Positions 18,611-27,574 are shown, counted from the stretch's first letter. The stretch: DNA of 64,000 nt from Streptomyces qinzhouensis (GCF_007856155.1 NZ_CP042266.1:2542001-2606000); one strand, 5' to 3'. The notes: generated from the letters alone by a model not told the origin. Made by a program: numbers and translations.

Positions 18611-19152
18611 CCGCTGCCACTGCCGCCGAAGCCGATCCGAACGAGCCGGCCGTGGCGCGGCCGGTCCCGGAGGGTCCGGCCGTGGAGGAGCTGTGCGCCC
18701 AGGAGCGGCGGCTCGTGCTGGACCGGTTCACCCACGCGGACGCCTGGGCGCTGGGCACCCTGCTCGTGGAGATGGCCCGGCTGCGCGGCGCCCCGGTGGC
18801 GATCGACATCCGGCGCGGCGGGCAGCAGGTCTTCCATGCGGCGCTGCCGGGTTCCAGCCGGGACGACGCCGCGTGGATCGACCGGAAGCGGCGGGTGGTG
18901 GCGCGGTACGGGGAGAGCAGCCTGCTGGTGGCGGCCCGGCACCACGCCCGGGGGACGCGTTTCGAGGACGCCGCCCGACTCGACCCGGCGCGATACGCGG
19001 CGCTGGGCGGTTCGTTTCCGCTGGCGGTGACGGGAGCGGGGGTGGTCGGGGCGGTGACGGTCTCGGGCCTTTCGCACCTGGACGACCATGCGCTGGCCGT
19101 CGAGGCGCTGGACCGTTTTCTGGCGACGACGCGGACGCCGTCGGGGGTGTGA
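18607..19152 (+). CDS. Haem-degrading domain (HbpS/GlcG-like, UPF0303) protein
   Basis: 181 aa. The core (LVLDRFTHADAWALGTLLVEMAR, in part, then PVAIDIRRGGQQVF and GGSFPLAV) matches the PF03928 fold of UPF0303 proteins. Some members bind or degrade haem; most are uncharacterised. No secretion signal is visible, so it is cytoplasmic, unlike Streptomyces HbpS. Its ATG overlaps the oxidoreductase stop, making a two-gene operon. Confidence 0.78.
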   Translation: MTAATAAEADPNEPAVARPVPEGPAVEELCAQERRLVLDRFTHADAWALGTLLVEMARLRGAPVAIDIRRGGQQVFHAALPGSSRDDAAWIDRKRRVVARYGESSLLVAARHHARGTRFEDAARLDPARYAALGGSFPLAVTGAGVVGAVTVSGLSHLDDHALAVEALDRFLATTRTPSGV

Positions 19153-19250
19153 GGACCGCCCCCCACACCCCTCCAGCGCCCCTTCAGCCCTCAGACATCA
19201 GGCACTCGGAGACACTCGGCGAACATACTCAGCCCCACCCGGACACACGA

Positions 19251-20114
19251 TCATGCGTCCTTCAGGGTCTGCCGCTGACGTCCCAGACCGTCGATCTCCG
19301 CCTCGACGACGTCCCCCGCGCGCAGATAGCGGGCCCCGTCCCCCTGGCCGAGAGCGACACCCGCCGGGGTACCGGTATTGATCACGTCACCGGGATAGAG
19401 GGTCATGAACCGGCTGACGTACCGCACCACCTCCGCGACCGGGAAGATCTGGTCCGCGGTGGAGCCGTTCTGCCGCAGTTCGCCGTTGACCCACAGTCGC
19501 AGCCCGAGGGCCTGCGGATCCGGTACCTCGTCCGCGGTGACCAGCCAGGGGCCGAGCGGGTTGAAGGTCTCGCAGTTCTTGCCCTTGTCCCAGGTGCCGC
19601 CGCGCTCCAGTTGGAAGGCGCGTTCGGAGACGTCGTGGGCGACGGCGTAGCCGGCGACGTACGCCAGGGGGTCCTCGTTGTCGCCGATGTACCGTGCGGT
19701 GCGGCCGATGACGACGGCCAGTTCGACCTCCCAGTCGGTTTTGGTGCTGCCGCGCGGCACGAGCACGGTGTCGTACGCGCCGACGACGGTGTCCGCCGCC
19801 TTCAGGAAGACGACGGGCTCGGCGGGCGGCTCGGCGCCGGTCTCCGCGGCGTGGTCGTGGTAGTTCAGCCCGATGCAGACGACCTTGCCGATCCGGGCGA
19901 CCGGCGGTCCGAGCCGTACCTCCGCCGGGGTGTCGAGAACCGGCAGCACGCCCGCGCCCGCGGCGGCGCGGATCCGGTCGAGCGTGAAGGGGTCGGCGAG
20001 CAGTTCGCCGTCGATGTCGTCGACGAGTCCGCTCAGGTCACGCAGGGTCGTACCGTCCTGGTCGAGCAGGGCCGGATGTTCGGCGCCCGCCGCGCCGATA
20101 CGCAGCAGTCTCAT
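19251..20114 (-). CDS. Fumarylacetoacetate hydrolase family protein
   Basis: 287 aa with the full FAH fold. Landmarks are IGKVVCIGLNYHDHAAE, the metal-binding DWEVELAVVIGRTAR (Asp-Trp-Glu-x-Glu) and YVAGYAVAHDVSER. GTPAGVALG near the end is also typical. Members of this branch act as acylpyruvases, oxaloacetate decarboxylases or 2,4-diketo-3-deoxy-sugar hydrolases using Mg2+. The neighbouring oxidoreductase and ROK genes make a sugar-acid role possible. Ends convergent with the preceding gene. Confidence 0.88.
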   Translation of the reverse strand: MRLLRIGAAGAEHPALLDQDGTTLRDLSGLVDDIDGELLADPFTLDRIRAAAGAGVLPVLDTPAEVRLGPPVARIGKVVCIGLNYHDHAAETGAEPPAEPVVFLKAADTVVGAYDTVLVPRGSTKTDWEVELAVVIGRTARYIGDNEDPLAYVAGYAVAHDVSERAFQLERGGTWDKGKNCETFNPLGPWLVTADEVPDPQALGLRLWVNGELRQNGSTADQIFPVAEVVRYVSRFMTLYPGDVINTGTPAGVALGQGDGARYLRAGDVVEAEIDGLGRQRQTLKDA

Positions 20115-20308
20115 GTGTGGCTCCCGTGGCCTCTCCTGGTTCAGCCTGATGCCGTGTGATTCCCGTAGGCGTCCGGACGATGGGTTGCGGCCATCGGCGG
20201 CCTTCGGAGGATCGGGTCGTCATGATCTTCCAAGTTGTCCGGAACGCTCCGCAAGACCGCGTTCATTCCCTGGGACGGGCCGGGGCGCGGGCCCCGGCCC
20301 GTCCCGGG

Positions 20309-21052
20309 TCACAGCGGATTGGCGAGTGCCCCGGCGGCCGGCATGTCGCGGTAGAGCAGGATCCGCTCGACGGCGCTCCAGGTCGTGCTGGTGACGATGT
20401 AGAGCGCGGCGGCGAGGGGGACGACGGCGACGGTGACCAGGGTGCCGAAGGAGAGCAGGGGCAGCACCTTGGTCATGGCCGCGGCGCCGGGGAGCGTGGT
20501 TCCGTCGGGCATCGCCGGCTGGGCCGCCATCTGCCGCTTCGTACGCCGGTAATTGACGACGGCGACCAGCGTGACGAGGGCGAAGAGCGCGAGATAGACC
20601 AGTCCGCGGTCGCCGAGGACACCGCCGTTGTCGAGGACGTCGTGCCAGCGGTCGCCGAGGGGCGCGGCGAGGAGGGTGTGGCCGAGGAGGGCGTTGGGTT
20701 CGCCGCCGATCGTGCCGTTGGAGAACAGGTGGTAGAGGAGGAAGAAGGCGGGCAGCTGGAGCAGGCTGGGCAGACAGCCGGAGAGGGGCGACGCCTTCTC
20801 CTTGGCGTACAGCTCCAGCAGGGCCTTCTGGAGGCGGTCGGGGTTCTTGCCGTGCTTCTTGCGCAGGTCGGCGACCTGGGGGGCGAGGCGGGCATTGGCC
20901 TTCTGGCCGCGGGCGGCGGCCCGGGAGAGGGGGTGGACGGCGAGCCGGACGAGCGCGGTGAAGAGCACGATCGCGGCGGCGGTGGCGGAGGCCTGGAAGA
21001 GGGGGCCGAGGAGTTCGGCGAGGCGCTCGACCAACTGGGCGAAGACGGACAA
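20309..21052 (-). CDS. YidC/Oxa1-family membrane protein insertase (paralogue)
   Basis: 247 aa, five predicted membrane segments. The conserved core is visible: ARGQKANARLAPQVADLRKKHGKNPDRLQ (cytoplasmic loop, in parts), then PLSGCLPSLLQLPAFFLLYHLF. It is much shorter than the housekeeping YidC next to dnaA, and is the second insertase common in Streptomyces. The start is TTG at 21052 with GGAGGG eight bases before; no ATG in this frame gives a complete first helix. It should insert small membrane proteins. Probably co-transcribed with the DUF6412 gene upstream. Confidence 0.87.
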   Translation of the reverse strand: MSVFAQLVERLAELLGPLFQASATAAAIVLFTALVRLAVHPLSRAAARGQKANARLAPQVADLRKKHGKNPDRLQKALLELYAKEKASPLSGCLPSLLQLPAFFLLYHLFSNGTIGGEPNALLGHTLLAAPLGDRWHDVLDNGGVLGDRGLVYLALFALVTLVAVVNYRRTKRQMAAQPAMPDGTTLPGAAAMTKVLPLLSFGTLVTVAVVPLAAALYIVTSTTWSAVERILLYRDMPAAGALANPL

Positions 21053-21138
21053 GGAGAGCCCTCCGGGGGTCTCGTACAGCCGGATATGTCACGACACATA
21101 CGGCAGCACCCGCAGAGGGAGGAAAGTCTTCCGCTCGC

Positions 21139-21477
21139 CTACGCGACCGCCGCCGGGAGGGCGCGGCCGGGGGCCCGGGGCCTGGTGCGGCCCCGGGCGT
21201 CGGGGTCGCGTTGCGGCAGGAAGGCGGTACGGCGCTCGCGGTCGCGGATGGCCGTACGGACGCGGGTGCGGGGCACCGGCGGCGCGCAGCGGGCGCTGAT
21301 CACGGCGCAGACGACGAGCGCGGAGCCCGCGGCGGCGGTAGCGGCGGCCGCGAGGGCGAGGGCGGCGGAGACACCGGCGCCCGCGCCGTCGGCGAGGACG
21401 ACGTCGAAGACGAGGACGAGGGAGAGCACGACGGCGTAGAGGGCGCGGCCGGTGCGGCTGTGCGCGTCCATGTCCAT
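21139..21477 (-). CDS. DUF6412-like small membrane protein
   Basis: 112 aa with two hydrophobic helices (ALYAVVLSLVLVFDVVLADG and VSAALALAAAATAAAGSALVVCAV). A basic tail carries the characteristic FLPQRDPDARGRTRPRAPG. From memory this tail matches the DUF6412 family usually found beside the second YidC of streptomycetes, which it is here. GAGAGGGGG lies before the ATG at 21477; the ATG two codons in is the alternative. Its role is unknown; it could be a YidC client or partner. Confidence 0.65.
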   Translation of the reverse strand: MDMDAHSRTGRALYAVVLSLVLVFDVVLADGAGAGVSAALALAAAATAAAGSALVVCAVISARCAPPVPRTRVRTAIRDRERRTAFLPQRDPDARGRTRPRAPGRALPAAVA

Positions 21478-21540
21478 GGGGTGCCCCCTCTCCTTCCGCT
21501 CGTCCCGCTCGTCGGATTCCCGGCCAGCGTACCGGGTGGG

Positions 21541-22362
21541 TCAGGGCCGCCGGGGCAGAGTGGCGGTGAGCTTTCCCCAGACGATCAGACGGTAGGCGGA
21601 GCTGAACTCGGGGGTGCAGGTGGTGAGGGTGAGATAGCGGCCGGGTTCGCGGTATCCGGCGCCGGGGACGGTGAGGGAGCGGGGTACGGGACGGATCACC
21701 CCGATATCGCGGGGCGAGGTACGGGCGAGCTGCCGGTCGACCTCGTACACGTACACCGTGTCCCGGGTCTCGATGCGGATGTCGTCGCCGCGGCGGAGAC
21801 GGTTGATGTAGCGGAAGGGCTCGCCGTGGGTGTTGCGGTGCCCGGCGAGGGCGACATTGCCGGGGCGGCCGGGCCGGGCGGTGCCGGGGTAGTGCCCGAC
21901 GTACCCCTTGTCGAGGACACCCTGCTTGGCGACGCCTTCGGCGACGGGGGCGGTGACACCGAGGCGGGGGATACGGATGATCGCGTACGCGGTGTCCGAG
22001 CGAAGCGGTACGGGCTCACGCCCCACACCCGAACTCCTCCCCCTCCCCTCCCCCACCCCAGAATCTCCCCCCTCCCCCTCGTCCCTCTCCTCCTGCCCCT
22101 TCTCCTCCTCTCTCCCCTCCCTCTCCCCCTTCCCCTCCTCCCACTGCCGCTCCAGGGAGTGAACGGCGCGTTCGGCACCGGCGCGGGCCTGCCGGTTGGT
22201 CCACCACAGCTGGTGGACGACGAGCAGCAGGACGACGACCCCGAAGGTGACGGCGGCCTCGGCCACGCCCCAGAGCACCCGGGCGGCCCGGACCCGGGCG
22301 CGCCGCCCGCGCCCCTGAACGACGACCGGCATCCGGTGGGGCCACTGCTCCCGTATCCGCAC
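21541..22362 (-). CDS. Class E sortase
   Basis: About 273 aa transpeptidase that joins LAxTG proteins to the cell wall. A single N-terminal membrane helix (VTFGVVVLLLVVHQLWW) is followed by an extraordinarily Glu/Gly/Arg-rich linker of about 45 residues, then the sortase beta-barrel. Catalytic residues are present: His in NVALAGHRNTHG, Cys in TLTTCTPEFSSA, and Arg in AYRLIVWGKL. GTG 22362 is the assumed start; ATG 22332 is the alternative. A substrate candidate lies 5.5 kb away at 15170. Confidence 0.9.
   Translation of the reverse strand: MRIREQWPHRMPVVVQGRGRRARVRAARVLWGVAEAAVTFGVVVLLLVVHQLWWTNRQARAGAERAVHSLERQWEEGKGEREGREEEKGQEERDEGEGGDSGVGEGRGRSSGVGREPVPLRSDTAYAIIRIPRLGVTAPVAEGVAKQGVLDKGYVGHYPGTARPGRPGNVALAGHRNTHGEPFRYINRLRRGDDIRIETRDTVYVYEVDRQLARTSPRDIGVIRPVPRSLTVPGAGYREPGRYLTLTTCTPEFSSAYRLIVWGKLTATLPRRP
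22033..22143. repeat. Homopyrimidine-rich tract inside the sortase gene
   Basis: About 110 bases that are almost entirely C and T on the plus strand, made of CCTCCC and CTCCTC words with a few interruptions. On the coding strand it reads as GAG/GGG-rich codons and produces the acidic linker of the sortase. Mirror-repeat character makes triplex (H-DNA) formation possible. Confidence 0.7.
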
Positions 22363-22459
22363 GGGCGCACGATAGGCGCGGCCACGACAGGCCGCCAGAG
22401 CCGTGCACGGCCCGGAGGCCCGTGCGGCACGCCGGGCGGGCGGCAGTACGGTGTCCCCC

Positions 22460-23467
22460 ATGCGCCCCGACACGCCTGCCGCCCACACCACCGAAGCCGA
22501 GCGTCTGCTGCGCACCGCGGAGCATTACCCGGAGGATCGCGAACCCCTGCTGCTTCGCGCCGCGGCCCATCTCGAACTGGCCGGCGACCGTGAACGCGCC
22601 TCCACCCTCTACGACGGTCTGCTCGCCACCGAGCCGGAGCACCCCCTGCTGGTGAAGGCGCTCCAGGCGGCGAACCTCTGGGAGTACGGCCACGAGGCCG
22701 AGGCCCGGGCCCTGATCGCGGGCATCCGCACGGCCGCCCCGACGGACCCGGCGCCGTGGGAGACGATCGCGGAGACCATGGAGTCGCACGACGAGCTGGA
22801 AGAGTCGCACGCCTGCTTCACCGAGGGCATCACCCTGCTGCTCACCCCGGGCGACGACGACGTCCCGTACGACACCCAGCCCCTGCTCACCGGCCGCCAC
22901 CGGGTCCGCAGGCTGCTGGCCCGCCCGCACGACGAATGGGACCGCCTCGCGGACAAGGTCCACACGGCCCACTCCCCGATCTCCCTCGACGAACTCCACG
23001 ACCCGAACCGTCTGTGGGCCCTGGGCTCCGACAACCCGGCCGAACTCCGCGCCGAGATCGCCCGCCTCCGCTCCGAACTCGGCTCCTACCGCTCGGCGCT
23101 CTCCCGCCCCTTCCCGGTCGCGGTCCTCCACTGGCCGGCCCCGGAATTCACCGAACTCCTCACCGACTATCCGGCCCTGGCCGCCGAGTACCCCTCCTAC
23201 GCGGAGCATCTGACGTCCATCGAGTCGTCCCTGCGCGAACTCGCCGCCACCGGCACGGCCAATCTGGGCATCGTGACGGCGACGGTCCCGTCGTTCGAGG
23301 CTTTCGCCGCCGCGGAGGCCTCCACCCCGACGAACCCGGCCCTGCTCCCCCAATACACCACCACCCTCGCCGCCCGCGGCCGCGCCCTCCCCTGGCCCCC
23401 GCCGAAGGGCACCCCGTGCTGGTGCGGCTCGGGAACGGCGTACCGGGACTGTCACGGCAGTAGCTGA
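22460..23467 (+). CDS. SEC-C motif protein with TPR-like N-terminal region
   Basis: 335 aa. Residues 10-130 form helical repeats (AERLLRTAEHYPEDREPLLLR, in part, and RERASTLYDGLL) resembling tetratricopeptide repeats. The last 15 residues are a SEC-C zinc motif, CWCGSGxxYRDCH, like the SecA C terminus. SEC-C tails bind zinc and often contact ribosomes or partner proteins. The family is common in actinobacteria with unknown function. The ATG lies 98 bases from the divergent sortase start. Confidence 0.82.
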   Translation: MRPDTPAAHTTEAERLLRTAEHYPEDREPLLLRAAAHLELAGDRERASTLYDGLLATEPEHPLLVKALQAANLWEYGHEAEARALIAGIRTAAPTDPAPWETIAETMESHDELEESHACFTEGITLLLTPGDDDVPYDTQPLLTGRHRVRRLLARPHDEWDRLADKVHTAHSPISLDELHDPNRLWALGSDNPAELRAEIARLRSELGSYRSALSRPFPVAVLHWPAPEFTELLTDYPALAAEYPSYAEHLTSIESSLRELAATGTANLGIVTATVPSFEAFAAAEASTPTNPALLPQYTTTLAARGRALPWPPPKGTPCWCGSGTAYRDCHGSS

Positions 23468-23551
23468 ATCTCATCCGCCTGTCGGTGACACCTGATATGC
23501 CTAGCATCGTTGCAGTTGGCACGGACAAGTCCGCGGGGGGCACACAGCGCT

Positions 23552-26500
23552 ATGTCAGGAATCACCGACGGTCGCGAACCGGTTGCGGGACTGTATGAAC
23601 AGCTCATCACGGTGCGACTGGAGAAGCAGTTGGCCCGTCTCCGCAGCATGGAGGATTGGCGCGTCATCGAGGGCGAGATTGGATCGGAGTCAACCCCTCA
23701 TGTCCTAGCCCGGCATATCGCCACCTCGGTACATCATGCGCTGAAGCAGTTGAAGCATGACGAGCAAGTCGATGCCGCCAACCACATTCTTGATGCCATT
23801 GCCTCGCTGACCGACGTGCAAGGCTGGGCAGATCTCTCCCTCACGGTTGACCGGATTGCCGCCGGGCCTCGCCAACTTCTCGCCCTGGCAGAACGGGAGG
23901 AGAAGGGTGTCTACACCATGCGGCCTGTCACCCCGCTGTCGGATGCCGCCCTCATCACCAACTCTCCCGATGATCCCAGCCTTGGTTTTGAACTACGGGC
24001 CGAACTCGCCACCGCGGACCGTGTTGATCTGCTCTGTGCATTCGTCAAGTGGCATGGTCTTCGAGTGCTGGAGCAATCGCTAACAGCCGCCCATGCGCGA
24101 GACGTTCCCATCCGTGTCATCACCACGACCTATATCGGAGCAACAGAGCGCCGCGCTCTCGATAAGCTGGTCGAGAAGTTCAACGCCGAAGTCAAGATCA
24201 ACTATGAACTTCGAGCCACACGCCTACACGCCAAGGCGTGGCTCTTCCGGCGCAACAGCGGCTATGACACGGCATACGTGGGCAGCTCCAACCTGTCAAA
24301 GACCGCACTACTCGATGGACTTGAGTGGAACGTGCGCCTGTCGTCGGTCACCACCCCGGACGTCCTGCGCAAGTTCATTGCCACCTTCGACTCCTATTGG
24401 AGCGAGCGGGCCTTCGAGGCCTACGACCCCGAGAAGGACGCAAGCCGCGTCGACCAAGCGCTGCAACAAGCCAGCCGAGGTACGGCAGGGGTATCGACAG
24501 GCCAACACATCACCCTGTCCGGCCTAGAAGTCCGCCCCTACCCTCATCAGCGCGACATGCTGGAGCGGCTTGACGTCGAGCGGCAAGTTCATGACCGCCA
24601 CCGCAACCTGCTGGTCGCGGCGACGGGCACCGGGAAGACGGTGATGGCCGCACTTGACTACAAGAACCTGCGGAAGCAACACGGCCGGGACCTACGCCTT
24701 CTCTTCGTTGCCCATCGCCAAGAGATCCTGCGGCAATCACTGCGCACCTATCAAGATGTGCTCACGGACGCCAACTTTGGCGAAGAGATGCATAGCGGAA
24801 TCGTTCCGGAGGCACGGAATCACATCTTTGCCAGCATTCAGTCCTTGCATGCCCAAGCTCTGGATGGATTCGCGCCTGATCATTTCGACGTCATCGTCAT
24901 CGATGAATTCCATCACGGCGTCTCCCCCACATACCAGAAGATCATCAGCCACTTCACACCGATCGAGCTGCTGGGCCTGACCGCCACACCAGAACGGATG
25001 GATGGCAGAAACGTTCAGGACGAGTTCTTTGACGGACGGATCGCTGCCGAGCTACGCCTATGGGAGGCACTGGAGAATGAACTCCTGAGCCCCTTCCACT
25101 ACTTCGGCATCACCGACAATACGGACCTTGGGGCCGTTTCCTGGAAGCGCGGAGCGTACGACGCATCCGAACTAAGCAATCTCCTCACCGGAAATGACGC
25201 CCGCGCTCGACTGGTGATTAAAGCCGTGGCGGATAAGGTGAGCGACCCCCACACCATGCGCGCCTTGGGGTTCTGCGTCTCTGTGGCACACGCGGAGTTC
25301 ATGGCCGAGTGCTTCCGAAGAGCTAATTTTCAAGCAGTTGCGCTCTCAGGAAGCACCTCTCGCCAGCAACGAAAAGAGGCGCTCGATGCCTTGCGCGCCG
25401 GCGAACTTCAGGTCATCTTCTCCGTGGACCTCTTCAACGAAGGGCTCGACGTACCGGACGTCGACACACTCCTCCTACTGCGCCCGACCTCCAGCGCGAC
25501 AGTCTTTCTCCAGCAACTGGGGCGAGGACTGCGCCGGAGCGACGACAAAGCAGTACTCACGGTCTTGGACTTCATCGGCCAACACCGCAAGGAGTTCAGG
25601 TTCGAGGAGCAGTTCCGGGCGCTGACGAACCTCACTCGAAAACGCCTGATCACCAACATGGAGGGCGACTTCCCGCAGCTCCCGTCAGGATGTCAGATCA
25701 TCCTTGAGCCCAAGGCGAAAGCCCTCATCATCGACAACATCCGCAGCCAGTTGAACGTCAATGTGAATCAACTGGCGCGCGAGGTTGGAAGGTATGGCGA
25801 GTCGCGGCTGGCGGCGTATCTCCACGAGAGCGGCCGCGAGCTCAAAGAGCTCTATCGGAGCAAAGAAAGCTCTTGGACGGGCCTGCTACGCCGAGCCCAC
25901 ATCCTCAGCACACCATCCCCAGAGGGTGAGAAGGCCCTTCTCAAGCGCATCCCGGCCTTCCTCCACGTCGACGACCCTGCCCGGGCCGCGGCCTACACCA
26001 AGCTCATCGACAACGACGCCCCCACCTACGAGGAGCTCGACGAGCGCGAGCAGGCCTACGCCCGGATGTTCTTCTTCTCCCTCTGGCCCCTCGGGGGCTT
26101 TGCTTCCTACCAGGAAGGTTTTGACTTCCTCAGGCCTCAGCATGCCTTCCGGGATGAGCTCCGCCAGGTCCTCGCCCATGCGCTTGACCAAGTAGATCAC
26201 CTACCGATCCCGCTGGACGGCGCATTGGCCAATCTCCCCCTTTCTGTGCACGCCTCCTATAGTCGCGAGGAAATCCTGTCAGGCCTTGACCAAGCATTCA
26301 TCGGCAGTAGTCGACCAGGGGATTTCCACGAAGGCGTCCGATGGTGTCCAAGCATTTCCACGGATGCACTTTTCATCACGCTGGAAAAGGACGAGAAGGA
26401 TTTCTCACCCCAGACGCGATACCGCGACTACGCCCTCAGCGAGTCCCTCTTCCACTGGGAGTCCCAGAACGGCACTTCAGAAACAACAGCCGTGGGGAAG

Positions 26501-26713
26501 AGATACCTGAACCACCGAGCCGAGGGCTCCCACGTCCTCCCCTTCGTACGCCGATACAAGAAGACGGACATCGGCGGCCCCCAGCCATGGATGTTGCTCG
26601 GACCGGCCGAGTATCACCGCCACGAAGGCAACAAGCCGATGGGGATCGTCTGGCGGCTCCAACATGAGATGCCAGCCGATGTGTGGACCTACTCCACCAT
26701 CGCCACCGCTTAA
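23552..26713 (+). CDS. PLD-like nuclease / SF2 helicase / DUF3427 protein
   Basis: 1053 aa in one chain. The N-terminal third has a phospholipase D-type site (H226-x-K228 ... N247). An SF2 DEAD/DEAH helicase follows: Walker A ATGTGKT with K362, DEFH at 451-454, motif VI QQLGRGLRR at 654-662. The last 300 residues are DUF3427-like, with a final WxSQNxTSxxT segment. Together this suggests a DNA or RNA translocase with nuclease activity. Proteins of this layout are often found in defence islands, but no experiment is implied here. GC is clearly lower than neighbours, and rare Leu CTA codons recur. ATG 23552 is preferred over TTG 23510 because of GGGGG upstream. Confidence 0.85.
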   Translation: MSGITDGREPVAGLYEQLITVRLEKQLARLRSMEDWRVIEGEIGSESTPHVLARHIATSVHHALKQLKHDEQVDAANHILDAIASLTDVQGWADLSLTVDRIAAGPRQLLALAEREEKGVYTMRPVTPLSDAALITNSPDDPSLGFELRAELATADRVDLLCAFVKWHGLRVLEQSLTAAHARDVPIRVITTTYIGATERRALDKLVEKFNAEVKINYELRATRLHAKAWLFRRNSGYDTAYVGSSNLSKTALLDGLEWNVRLSSVTTPDVLRKFIATFDSYWSERAFEAYDPEKDASRVDQALQQASRGTAGVSTGQHITLSGLEVRPYPHQRDMLERLDVERQVHDRHRNLLVAATGTGKTVMAALDYKNLRKQHGRDLRLLFVAHRQEILRQSLRTYQDVLTDANFGEEMHSGIVPEARNHIFASIQSLHAQALDGFAPDHFDVIVIDEFHHGVSPTYQKIISHFTPIELLGLTATPERMDGRNVQDEFFDGRIAAELRLWEALENELLSPFHYFGITDNTDLGAVSWKRGAYDASELSNLLTGNDARARLVIKAVADKVSDPHTMRALGFCVSVAHAEFMAECFRRANFQAVALSGSTSRQQRKEALDALRAGELQVIFSVDLFNEGLDVPDVDTLLLLRPTSSATVFLQQLGRGLRRSDDKAVLTVLDFIGQHRKEFRFEEQFRALTNLTRKRLITNMEGDFPQLPSGCQIILEPKAKALIIDNIRSQLNVNVNQLAREVGRYGESRLAAYLHESGRELKELYRSKESSWTGLLRRAHILSTPSPEGEKALLKRIPAFLHVDDPARAAAYTKLIDNDAPTYEELDEREQAYARMFFFSLWPLGGFASYQEGFDFLRPQHAFRDELRQVLAHALDQVDHLPIPLDGALANLPLSVHASYSREEILSGLDQAFIGSSRPGDFHEGVRWCPSISTDALFITLEKDEKDFSPQTRYRDYALSESLFHWESQNGTSETTAVGKRYLNHRAEGSHVLPFVRRYKKTDIGGPQPWMLLGPAEYHRHEGNKPMGIVWRLQHEMPADVWTYSTIATA

Positions 26714-26742
26714 CAATCACTCCAGTCGCGCCTGACACAGCA

Positions 26743-26931
26743 TCAGGCCTGTGATAACAGCCCCACCCTCCAGCACAACCACTGCAGGTCGCAGACGAGC
26801 CTCTGCGGCGACCACCGCGCATGACCGCAGCCGTGCTCGATCAAATATTCGAATAATTCAAGATCATTCTGGCTGGATAAGTTCGCTTTGTACTCGCTGA
26901 GCGCATCGGCTTCATCACGACTCGGCATCAT
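26743..26931 (-). CDS. Possible small hypothetical protein downstream of the helicase
   Basis: A 62-codon frame starting MMPSRDEADALSEYKAN and ending RVGLLSQA, convergent with the helicase gene. The composition (Glu, Asn, Leu, Trp) is protein-like and unlike the Arg/Pro shadows in this genome. It shares the lower GC of the helicase gene and includes a rare TTA leucine codon. The ribosome site is weak (GGGGGG about 13 bases before). It could be a passenger of the acquired segment or non-coding. Confidence 0.35.
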   Translation of the reverse strand: MMPSRDEADALSEYKANLSSQNDLELFEYLIEHGCGHARWSPQRLVCDLQWLCWRVGLLSQA

Positions 26932-27013
26932 CTGCACCCATGACCCCCCGTTTCCCCGTCCGGAACGCCATGCTCGGCCCTCTCGGTTCGGTTCTGTCTG
27001 TCTTGGGGTGCAC

Positions 27014-27511
27014 ATGTCGCCGATATATGCGCGTGGGCGCATCGCTCTAACCACTGCGGGGGTTGTCGCCCTGCTGGGGGCGGTCGTCGGTTGTGGAGTG
27101 GAAACGGCTGGAAAGGAGGACACGGCGCCGGGAAGCACGGGTGTGGGGACTGCCAAGGCGTCCGCCACGGGCTCTGATCAGGGGAGTCTGTTGCTGCGGG
27201 ACGACGATGCGCAGGCCCGGACCGCCAAGGAGTTGGTGGTCGAGGTGTTGGGGAACGACGCCGTGAACCTCGCCGACGGGACCGGTATGCCAATGGCCCA
27301 GGCGCAGGAGGCCGGGGATGTGCAGATCGCCGTCGAGAGCGGGCCCGGGAGCGGGAGCGCGAAGGTGGAGGACGGGACGATCGTCTATACGTCCAACCCG
27401 GACTTCGAGGGCGATGACGTGATCAACTACCGGGTGACGTTCAAGGGGGCCAAGGAGCCCATGACGGCGAGCGCCGTCCTGCGGATCCATGTGTCGCCCG
27501 GGGCGGAGTAG
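27014..27511 (+). CDS. Lipoprotein with Ig-like (cadherin-type Big_9) domain
   Basis: 165 aa. A signal peptide ends in the lipobox VVGC, so Cys near residue 27 should be lipidated. A Ser/Thr/Gly-rich spacer follows, then one domain with VVEVLGNDAV, YTSNPDFEGDDVINYRVT and VLRIHVS. This is the VLGND...Y.p...F.G.D...Y pattern of bacterial Ig-like/cadherin-like repeats. It is exposed on the outer membrane face, function unknown. TTGGGG lies six bases before the ATG. Confidence 0.78.
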   Translation: MSPIYARGRIALTTAGVVALLGAVVGCGVETAGKEDTAPGSTGVGTAKASATGSDQGSLLLRDDDAQARTAKELVVEVLGNDAVNLADGTGMPMAQAQEAGDVQIAVESGPGSGSAKVEDGTIVYTSNPDFEGDDVINYRVTFKGAKEPMTASAVLRIHVSPGAE

Positions 27512-27517
27512 CCGGAT

Positions 27518-27574
27518 GTCCCGTTCCCGGCGGCCGGCCTCGGGGGGTGGCCTCGGGGCGGCCGGGAACGGGAC
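27518..27574. terminator. Terminator between converging genes
   Basis: A 14-bp stem GTCCCGTTCCCGGC/GCCGGGAACGGGAC encloses a GC-rich loop, immediately after the lipoprotein stop. Confidence 0.65.

Noticed and set aside
23552..26713. Mokosh or another named defence system
   Set aside because: Named systems with PLD and helicase parts use other helicase families and extra subunits; the helicase here is SF2 with DUF3427, so no named system is assigned.
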